The position numbers and the translations under genes are program-made. A DNA stretch of 58,899 bases. Origin: Thermoflexales bacterium (GTDB lineage Bacteria > Chloroflexota > Anaerolineae > J036 > Brachytrichaceae). Of the stretch, positions 52,841-58,899 are shown one piece after another. The notes beneath the pieces are model-generated. The model worked only from the letters and a program-made list of their open reading frames with translations, searched no databases and was not told the origin of the DNA. The stretch's first letter is position 1. Each line of letters begins with the position of its first letter. The stretch covers positions 1-58,899 of the forward strand of contig JANWUW010000041.1 in assembly GCA_025057935.1 (NCBI GenBank). Reading direction: 5' to 3'.

Positions 52841-54111
52841 CAATCGAGTTCGATCACGTCTCCAAGGTGTTTCGGCTTGACCGCGACCGCCCACGGTCGT
52901 TTCAGGAGTGGTTCATCGGCTTAGCACTGCGGCGCAAGCGGGAAGTGCAAGAGTTTTGGGCGCTGCGCGATGTGAGCTTCACGATTGGGCGTGGGGAGCA
53001 TGTTGGGCTGATCGGCGCGAATGGAGCTGGCAAGAGCACGACGCTCAAGCTGATCAGCCGTATCTTGCAACCAACCAGTGGGCGTGTGCGAGTCAATGGG
53101 CGTGTCACTGCGTTGTTGGAGCTAGGCGCCGGCTTCCACCCCGATCTCACGGGCAGGGAGAACATTATGCTGAACGGCGCCGTGATGGGGCTGACCAGTA
53201 GAGAGATTCGCAAGAAGATAGACCAGATTGTGGAGTTTGCTGAGATCGGCGACTTCATTGATGTGCCAGTGCGCGACTACTCCAGCGGGATGTATCTTCG
53301 GCTTGCTTTCTCGGCAGCAGCGCATCTGGACCCGGAGATCCTCCTGCTCGATGAGGTGTTTGCAGTGGGCGACCAGGCGTTCCAGCAGAGAAGCCAAGAG
53401 CGCATTCAGGAATTGCGCAAGCGTGGGATTACGATTCTGTTTGTGTCGCACAGCATGGAGGCAGTGTTGCAAACCTGCAAGCGAGCAATCTGGTTGGATA
53501 AGGGGCGAGTGCGGGCGGTAGGTGATGTCTCCGCAGTAAGCGCTGCCTACTATGAAGACACACTGCGCAAGATGGCATTGCAAAAGCTGGAGGGCGCGGT
53601 TGCAAGTGGAGGTCAAGTCTCTGGTGCGGAGCACCGTCTCGGCAGTGGAGAAGCGCGCATCGAGCGCGTAGAGTTCATAGATGCTGACGGGCGCTCGACA
53701 CGCTTCACGCACACGAATGCACGGCTGACCGTGAGGCTGCACTATGTGGCGCATCAACGGATAGAAGACCCGATGATAGGCATTGCCTTCTTTAAGGTAG
53801 AGAGTTGGACCCATCTTGCTGGACCTAACAACACGATGCAGATGTATCATATTCCCTACATCGAGGGGCGTGGTTTTGTGGACTACACGATCTACAGGCT
53901 TCCTTTTCTGCCTGGTGAATACTCTTTGGATGTTTCGATTTATGACTGGAACGACACACATCGGTATGATTATTGGTCACAGTGTGCACGTTTCACAGTG
54001 CTGCCAGGTGGGACGCGGGAAAGATACGGCTTAATCGCTTTGGAAGGAGAGTGGCATCACTGCGCAGACCTAGCTGGCAACTTGGAGCTTGATAGGATTT
54101 CACATGTGTAG
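52831..54111 (+). CDS. Polysaccharide ABC transporter ATP-binding protein, Wzt type
   Basis: This ATPase energises export of a lipid-linked polysaccharide. The 426-residue product has a complete ABC domain: Walker A GANGAGKST (62-70), signature YSSGMYLRLAF and Walker B ILLLDEVFAVGD. From about residue 285 a beta-rich C-terminal domain like Wzt-C follows (RIERVEFIDADG, PFLPGEYSLDVSIYDWN), which in O-antigen exporters recognises the glycan end. The partner permease (Wzm) is not in the window. ATG 52831 gives the family N-terminus; the in-frame ATG at 52723 lies inside glcD on the other strand. The next gene starts immediately after its stop. Confidence 0.92.
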   Translation: MDVAIEFDHVSKVFRLDRDRPRSFQEWFIGLALRRKREVQEFWALRDVSFTIGRGEHVGLIGANGAGKSTTLKLISRILQPTSGRVRVNGRVTALLELGAGFHPDLTGRENIMLNGAVMGLTSREIRKKIDQIVEFAEIGDFIDVPVRDYSSGMYLRLAFSAAAHLDPEILLLDEVFAVGDQAFQQRSQERIQELRKRGITILFVSHSMEAVLQTCKRAIWLDKGRVRAVGDVSAVSAAYYEDTLRKMALQKLEGAVASGGQVSGAEHRLGSGEARIERVEFIDADGRSTRFTHTNARLTVRLHYVAHQRIEDPMIGIAFFKVESWTHLAGPNNTMQMYHIPYIEGRGFVDYTIYRLPFLPGEYSLDVSIYDWNDTHRYDYWSQCARFTVLPGGTRERYGLIALEGEWHHCADLAGNLELDRISHV

Positions 54112-55704
54112 ATGAACACGATTTTGGTTGTCTCGCACGACCGAATAGGTGGCCGCATGGCGGGCGTTGGCATTCGCTACTATGAAGTAGCGCGTGCGCT
54201 AGCAGGGCATGGTTTACAGGTTACGCTTGTTGCACCATTTGGTTCTGAACTGCCAAGAACTGCTTCACCTCATCTGGAAAATCTGAGATTTGATACGTTT
54301 GTCACATTTGAGGACGAGAAGCTGGTCGCACTTGCTAGGAAGCACACCTGCTTCTTCGCCTACCCAGATGTCATCTGGCGCTGCCGCCGCTGGATTGACG
54401 AACTGGACACCTATGTTATTGTTGATGGCTACGATATCACGCTCTTTGAGCAACTTGAGCTACATGCAGCTTCTCATCAGCCTATTGGAGAGTTGGTGCA
54501 AAATCACTTGACGAGTCTGAGATACGTGCTCCAACGAGGCGATTTCTTCGTGACCGCGACAGAACGACAGCGAGACTTTTGGCTTGGGCTATTAACTGCT
54601 GCAGGTCGAATAGATGAAGAGCTCTATCGTGGAGATGCGTCGCTGCGTGCTCTTGTTGACTTGCTTCCCTATGGGGTTCCTGACGAGCCACCAATGCATA
54701 CTCGTAAGGTTCTTCGCGGAGTTGTTGCAGGAATTGACGAAGCTGACTTTATTGTTCTTTGGGGAGGCGGTGCATGGCAATGGCTCGATCCCTTGACGCT
54801 AGTTCGAGCGGCAGCGCTTATTGCACAAACTCGGAGCGATGTAAAGTTTTTCTTCCCAGGTGTTAGTCATCCGTCACCCGACCTTGTTGGTGCAATGCCA
54901 ATTCAGCAAGAACTCATTGCGTTGAGTGAGCAGCTTGGTCTGCTAAACAAGGTGGTGTTCTTCGGAAAGTGGGCGGAGTACGAAGATTGGCAGAATTTCC
55001 TCGTTGAGTCGGACTGTGGTGTCTCGCTACATCGGGATCACCTAGAAGCTCGCTTTGCTGCGCGAACGCGGATAATGAGCTACCTCTGGGCTAATCTACC
55101 GATGGTCCTGACAGAGGGTGATGAGTTAGCAGAGCAGCTGTCTGGTCTCGGCTTAGCTCGGCTCGTGCCTCAATCAAACGCGGAAGCAGTAGCGAGTGCT
55201 ATTCTGGAATTAGCTCAAGCAAAGAAGCGCACCCGAATTGATGCCTCGGCATTGAAGAAGCAGTTTTCGTGGAAGGCTGTCACTCGTGCTTTTGCTGATC
55301 GGTGCAAAGCAGCCTGCAATATGAAAAGGAAGCATAAGCGGCAAGAGTTTCACAGATCCACTATGCATGGATTGCCACCGAGTCTACGCATGCCACAACC
55401 TTCGACGCCTATCGCTAAGATCTTGTATCCTGTTTTGCGAGCGTTGATGCTTTGGTACGTCGAGGCTCTACTGGATCAGCAGCATCAAATCAACACCTCT
55501 CTTCTCGCGCGGCTAGCCGAGCAGGAGTCACGGCTGGCTGAGCAGGAGTCACGGCTAGCCGAGCAGGAGTCACGGCTGGCTGAGCAGGAGTCACGGCTAG
55601 CCGAGCAGGAGTCACGGCTAGCCACCCAATCATCTGTGCTCAGAGAAGCGGAGCTGCTTATGACCGATCTCATTGAGCAGACTACCCTTGCTGCGATGGA
55701 GTGA
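54112..55704 (+). CDS. Glycosyltransferase (GT4-like) with C-terminal heptad-repeat coiled coil
   Basis: The 530-residue protein begins ILVVSHDRIGGRMAGVGIRYYEVARALA, a GT-B N-terminus, and continues with FIVLWGGGAWQWLDPLTLVRA and a donor-site-like region around RTRIMSYLWANLPMVLTEGDELA. A membrane-proximal segment near 440-450 leads to a C-terminal tail (about 465-530) with five perfect LAEQESR heptads, predicted to form a coiled coil for oligomerisation or partner binding. It starts directly after the ABC ATPase stop and precedes a GT2 gene by one base. Donor and acceptor sugars are unknown. Its codon composition is visibly more AT-rich than the core genes. Confidence 0.8.
   Translation: MNTILVVSHDRIGGRMAGVGIRYYEVARALAGHGLQVTLVAPFGSELPRTASPHLENLRFDTFVTFEDEKLVALARKHTCFFAYPDVIWRCRRWIDELDTYVIVDGYDITLFEQLELHAASHQPIGELVQNHLTSLRYVLQRGDFFVTATERQRDFWLGLLTAAGRIDEELYRGDASLRALVDLLPYGVPDEPPMHTRKVLRGVVAGIDEADFIVLWGGGAWQWLDPLTLVRAAALIAQTRSDVKFFFPGVSHPSPDLVGAMPIQQELIALSEQLGLLNKVVFFGKWAEYEDWQNFLVESDCGVSLHRDHLEARFAARTRIMSYLWANLPMVLTEGDELAEQLSGLGLARLVPQSNAEAVASAILELAQAKKRTRIDASALKKQFSWKAVTRAFADRCKAACNMKRKHKRQEFHRSTMHGLPPSLRMPQPSTPIAKILYPVLRALMLWYVEALLDQQHQINTSLLARLAEQESRLAEQESRLAEQESRLAEQESRLAEQESRLATQSSVLREAELLMTDLIEQTTLAAME
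55510..55614 (+). repeat. Five 21-bp tandem repeats, alternating A-B-A-B-A
   Basis: Five exact-length 21-bp units encode LAEQESR five times. Units 1, 3 and 5 read CGGCTAGCCGAG at their start, units 2 and 4 read CGGCTGGCTGAG. The rest is identical, and a partial A-like sixth unit follows. The pattern implies expansion of a 42-bp dimer by slippage. Confidence 0.95.
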
Positions 55705-55705
55705 A

Positions 55706-56698
55706 ATGTCTCGGGTACATATCGTCGTCGTGGCTTGGAATGGTGCGGAGCTTCTCACCAGTTGTGTGAGATCGCTATTCAGCCAGCAAAGTCGAGTGGA
55801 TCACACTATCTGGATAGTAGACAATGCGAGTTCAGATCATACTCTCGAGACAGCAAAGGAACTAGCTAAGACACCAGTTGGATCGAGTCCTATTCACATT
55901 GTTCGCTCGGAATACAATCGCGGATACACTGGCGGGGCGAATCTAGGGATGCGTGCTGTATTAGATGCTGGAGCTAGTGACAGAGATCTTGTGGTCGTGT
56001 TGAATCAGGACATAGAGGTGCTAGAGGGGTGGCTCGATGCTTTGGCTGAAGTGAATGAGAGGGTTGAGCAGCTTGGGGTCGTTGGATGTTTAGCGTATTA
56101 CCCTGACGGCAAAACGATACAACACGCAGGAGCCTATCTTGAGGTGCCGCGGCTCGTTGCATGGCACTACAACTATCGCCAACAGGACTATGATGGAGGT
56201 TTTGAAGAGAGGGAGGTGGATTTTGTGACAGGTGCAGCACTCGGACTACGAGTGGAAGTGCTGCGTTGTGTTGGATTGTTCGATGAGGCATTCTCTCCTG
56301 GGTATTATGAAGATTCTGAGATCTGCGTGAGGATCAGAAGGCAAGGGTGGAAAGTCTTATTTTCACCGAAAGCAAGGGTAAAGCATGCGGAAACTAAATC
56401 CTTTGTTGACTTGCGAGACAGGCTTGTGCTCAGTCATCGCAATCGTGTACTCTTCGCTCTGAGCTTCTATGAAGGAAATCAGATAAAGGCCTTTTTTGAG
56501 GCAGAAGCGCAATATGTTCAGGAGCAAGCTCATTCCAGCGAATGTCAGTTGCTATCAAGTGCATATGCACTTGCGCTGATGAGGTGGACAACGCTCGATC
56601 AGGCTTCAAAACGAAAGTTCCACTTAGATGCTACACGCCTAAGAGCTATACTTGAATTGCGGAATTTATGCATTAAGAGGCTTTCGAGCTATGCGTAA
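55706..56698 (+). CDS. GT2-family glycosyltransferase
   Basis: The 330-residue GT-A enzyme resembles rhamnosyl/galactofuranosyl-type transferases of family GT2. It shows VHIVVVAWNGAELLTSCVRSL, IWIVDNASSD, YNRGYTGGANLGM, the metal-binding VVVLNQDIEV (NQD in place of DxD), FVTGAALGLRVEVL and DEAFSPGYYEDSEICVRIRRQGW, the conserved acceptor-side motif. ATG 55706 is used; the frame is open 11 codons upstream inside the previous gene. The following gene overlaps its stop. Part of a surface polysaccharide cluster. Confidence 0.88.
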   Translation: MSRVHIVVVAWNGAELLTSCVRSLFSQQSRVDHTIWIVDNASSDHTLETAKELAKTPVGSSPIHIVRSEYNRGYTGGANLGMRAVLDAGASDRDLVVVLNQDIEVLEGWLDALAEVNERVEQLGVVGCLAYYPDGKTIQHAGAYLEVPRLVAWHYNYRQQDYDGGFEEREVDFVTGAALGLRVEVLRCVGLFDEAFSPGYYEDSEICVRIRRQGWKVLFSPKARVKHAETKSFVDLRDRLVLSHRNRVLFALSFYEGNQIKAFFEAEAQYVQEQAHSSECQLLSSAYALALMRWTTLDQASKRKFHLDATRLRAILELRNLCIKRLSSYA

Positions 56699-56781
56699 GT
56701 CTAAGTCAATGAGGTGCACAGAGATGCTCGGATCAAAGAAGAGAATGCATGGATTAAGCGGCTTTCGGGCTATCCATAAGT
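56672..56781 (+). repeat. Imperfect 29-bp direct repeat at a gene junction
   Basis: The 29 bp at 56672-56700 recur at 56753-56781 with about 25 identical positions, 81 bp apart, so the reading frame is kept. The first copy spans the end of the GT2 gene and start of the beta-helix gene; the second encodes LSGFRAIHK in the signal-peptide region. This suggests a local duplication that reshaped the junction. Confidence 0.7.
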
Positions 56782-58553
56782 GGGCTGTTTTGCTTGTAGG
56801 TGCTGCTCTGGCCGCTGCTAGCCTCCCGGTTAACTTGAAGATTGCTGAGGCTTTGGTACTTCTTCGAGAAGTTCATGTAGATCCGCACAGCGGCTCTGAC
56901 ACTGGGTCTTGTGGGTCGACAGCCTCACCTTGCAAGACTCTGCAGCATGGTGTGAATCGCGTTGCAGCTGGTGGCATTGTCAAGCTGGCTCGAGGAACGT
57001 ATACTGCCCCCCCAGGCGCTTCATCTGTCTTGAACGTTGTGTTTGGACCCGGTGAGTCGGGGAAGGACTTCGTAGTGGTAGGAGGCTTTGTGCCTCCGCA
57101 TTGGGACAGACCAGTCCCAGATCCTCGGTTATCTCGCCTTGATGGTGAGGAGCAGCGAAGGGTGGTGAACATAGTAAGTGTTCCTGATTTAAGAATCTCA
57201 CTTGAGAACCTGACCGTTGAGCGAGGGTTTGTTAACACGCCCGTAGACTACACAGGCGAGTTCAATGGTGGAGGCATTCACTGCCGTAGTTCGAATCCTA
57301 ACGAACCAAAGTTTGTGCAGCTCACCCTGCGCGATGTCCGTGTGGTGGGTAACAAGGTTCAAGGGTATGGAAACAGAGCAGTAGCAGGTGGAGGAATTAG
57401 CGCGTATCTAAGATGCTGGCTCGTGCTTGAACGCGTGCTAATCGCAGACAACGAGGTCATAGGTGGAAATGCCCCAGATGACTCTCGTGGCGCGCAGGCG
57501 CTTGGTGGCGGCTTGTTCGCGACAATGAGCTCTGGAGTGCAAGGCTATGGGGTGTGGTTGCTGAACAATCAAGTGCGCGCAGGAAATGGTGGTAAAGGCT
57601 ACTTAGGAAACAACACCTTTGACCGCGCTGATGCTCTTGGCGGTGGGGCTGCCTTCCAGTACAACTGGGTTAGCCTCAGGGATGTTTACGCTGAGAATAA
57701 CGAAGCGAATGCGGGTTCCGGCAGCCAGTTCGGTGGATTTGGGGCCGGTGGGGGTGTCTTTTTCGAGTTTAGCAATGCTACTTTGCAGAATGTTTTTATC
57801 TCAAGCAATCGTGTCCGGGGTGGTAATAGTTCCAACAGAGGCGGTGAAGGAACAGGAGGTGGAATTCTTGCAGTAGACAGCCATCTTACCCTAAAGAGGG
57901 CTCGTGTAGTGGGCAATTCTGCTACCGGTGGCGACGGCAACTCTGCAGGTCATGGCGGTGGGGGAGGGATCTATGTGACTAGAAGCAATGCCGACACAGT
58001 TCTGCATGCTGAGAATCTAGTTATCGCGCACAACGCTGCAAGAGCAGGATCGGGCGCGGATCGATGGGGTGGGGGAGGTGGCTTGTATCTGCAGAGAGCA
58101 AGTGCCTATATCACCCACGCAACATTTGCTTCAAATACAGTGCTCTCGACGATGCTGGCACCAGCTGCGATTTCTCAGGGTGATAATGCGAACATGAATC
58201 TTAAACACAGCATTATTGCTTTCCATCCCTCAAGTGGCGCAGCTGTGCTTGCGCACGCACGAGGAGTCGTGCGAGCTCAGAACAATTTGGTGTGGAGTAA
58301 CGGTGCTCAAACTTTTGGCAGCTGGGATGGCTCTGTGCATGAGAGCTCGACTGTTTCCGGCAACCCGAAATTTGCATCGAGTCACACCTTACACATACAA
58401 TCCGACTCACCTGCTATTGACCAAGCGGCTGGCAGTACAGCGCAGGAAGATATAGATGGGCAAGCTCGCCCATACGGTCCTCAACCTGATGTAGGAGCAG
58501 ATGAGTTTGTTCCAGTTTCACGCCGAGCTTTCATACCAGTCATTCTGAGGTAA
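56691..58553 (+). CDS. Secreted right-handed beta-helix protein
   Basis: The 620-residue product has an N-terminal signal or anchor helix (WAVLLVGAALAAASLPVNL). A DUF1565-like start follows (VHVDPHSGSDTGSCGSTASPCKTL), then many short Gly/Asn-rich repeats with GGG and NN turns (GGGIHC, GGGISAY, GGGLFAT, GGGVFFE, GGGILAV, GGGIYV), typical of parallel beta-helix surface proteins. The end (NPKFASSHTLHIQSDSPAID and DVGADEFVPV) matches the choice-of-anchor Q type. It may be a polysaccharide lyase-like or adhesive protein; no catalytic site was identified. ATG 56691 overlaps the GT2 stop and has AAGAGG upstream; ATG 56745 is an alternative with a more usual signal length. Confidence 0.8.
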   Translation: MRKSKSMRCTEMLGSKKRMHGLSGFRAIHKWAVLLVGAALAAASLPVNLKIAEALVLLREVHVDPHSGSDTGSCGSTASPCKTLQHGVNRVAAGGIVKLARGTYTAPPGASSVLNVVFGPGESGKDFVVVGGFVPPHWDRPVPDPRLSRLDGEEQRRVVNIVSVPDLRISLENLTVERGFVNTPVDYTGEFNGGGIHCRSSNPNEPKFVQLTLRDVRVVGNKVQGYGNRAVAGGGISAYLRCWLVLERVLIADNEVIGGNAPDDSRGAQALGGGLFATMSSGVQGYGVWLLNNQVRAGNGGKGYLGNNTFDRADALGGGAAFQYNWVSLRDVYAENNEANAGSGSQFGGFGAGGGVFFEFSNATLQNVFISSNRVRGGNSSNRGGEGTGGGILAVDSHLTLKRARVVGNSATGGDGNSAGHGGGGGIYVTRSNADTVLHAENLVIAHNAARAGSGADRWGGGGGLYLQRASAYITHATFASNTVLSTMLAPAAISQGDNANMNLKHSIIAFHPSSGAAVLAHARGVVRAQNNLVWSNGAQTFGSWDGSVHESSTVSGNPKFASSHTLHIQSDSPAIDQAAGSTAQEDIDGQARPYGPQPDVGADEFVPVSRRAFIPVILR

Positions 58554-58899
58554 TGATGAAGGTCTCTGTGATCATAAACACAATTGATCGTGCTCGGTCT
58601 CTAGCGAGAGTGCTGGAAGCGCTAGAAGGACAAGAGTATGACGATTTTGAGGTTGTTGTGGTCGTAGGTCCAACGACCGACGATACTATGGAAATGCTCT
58701 CGAAGTATCAGGAGCGCATACGAATTGCGCGGTGTCCAGACGACAACCTGAGTCTGTCGCGGAACATAGGAATACGATCAGCCTGTGGCGAAATAATTGC
58801 TTTCATCGACGATGACGCTATACCTTGTAGACGATGGCTGGCTCAGATAGTTAATCGTTTTCGCGAGCATCCTAGCGTCGACATCGTTGGCGGTATTGT
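58553..58899 (+). CDS. GT2-family glycosyltransferase, cut by the window end
   Basis: Only the first ~115 codons are present. They read VSVIINTIDRARSLARVLEAL, FEVVVVVGPTTDDTMEML, LSLSRNIGIRSACGEIIAFIDDDAIP, which is the nucleotide-sugar-binding half of a GT-A family 2 enzyme, with DDD as the metal-binding motif. The start is ATG 58553, overlapping the beta-helix TAA (TAATG), or the adjacent ATG 58556. It continues the polysaccharide cluster. Confidence 0.88.
   Translation, partial: MMKVSVIINTIDRARSLARVLEALEGQEYDDFEVVVVVGPTTDDTMEMLSKYQERIRIARCPDDNLSLSRNIGIRSACGEIIAFIDDDAIPCRRWLAQIVNRFREHPSVDIVGGI

Noticed and set aside
57286-57300. TTCGAATCC resembling a tRNA T-loop
   Set aside because: It lies within the beta-helix coding sequence, and no other tRNA arms are found around it.

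Overview
The window is about 59 kb of GC-rich bacterial DNA, about 60% G+C by eye. Gene content suggests the phylum Chloroflexota (an inference, no marker was searched): a B12-dependent class II ribonucleotide reductase, a short homodimeric-type pyruvate dehydrogenase E1, a Pro/Thr-rich TPTPT membrane protein, type-2 IleRS and a VanW/YoaR protein. No rRNA, tRNA, CRISPR array or insertion sequence was recognised.

Layout. (1) 1-3825: a polyprenyl glycosylphosphotransferase, then a two-gene membrane module resembling the NuoK/HyfE and NuoN/HyfB subunits of complex I-like enzymes. (2) 4306-21316: a compact division and cell wall (dcw) cluster in the order mraZ, rsmH, ftsL-like, ftsI, murF, mraY, murD, ftsW, murG, cvpA-like, murC, murB, ddl, ftsQ, ftsA, ftsZ. 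It is driven by an mraZ promoter with four 10-bp MraZ boxes, and ftsZ has its own near-consensus promoter. murE is missing. (3) 21371-26766: nrdR and nrdJ behind a promoter with two NrdR boxes; nrdJ carries a 377-residue intein whose homing endonuclease has lost both catalytic acids. (4) 26828-31838: a GntR/FCD regulator with pyruvate dehydrogenase E1, a small membrane protein, and a copper pair (PCuAC, SCO). (5) 31855-36718, minus strand: lon, followed by a natural SEDS-PBP fusion whose transpeptidase half has lost its catalytic motifs. (6) 36802-41512: vanW, a type II restriction-modification pair, argH. (7) 41454-48378, minus strand: ileS, a KAP-like NTPase fused to an LspA-like membrane domain, lspA, and a GT4 glycosyltransferase. 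(8) 48455-52750: a Pro/Thr-rich protein, and glcDEF on the minus strand. (9) 52755-58899: a surface polysaccharide region (Wzt-type ABC ATPase, GT4 with a coiled-coil repeat, GT2, beta-helix protein, a second GT2 cut by the window end), visibly more AT-rich from about 54.1 kb.

The most unusual items are the NTPase-pseudoLspA fusion beside genuine lspA, the SEDS protein fused to a dead transpeptidase, an IleRS with the swapped GxHH form of the HIGH motif, and a recurring promoter layout in which a TATAAT-like hexamer ends only 8-12 nt before the start codon, implying very short or absent leaders.

Much of the window serves the cell envelope: precursor synthesis (mur, ddl, mraY), polymerisation (two SEDS proteins, FtsI), division (FtsQ/L/A/Z), lipoprotein maturation (LspA) and polysaccharide assembly at both ends.
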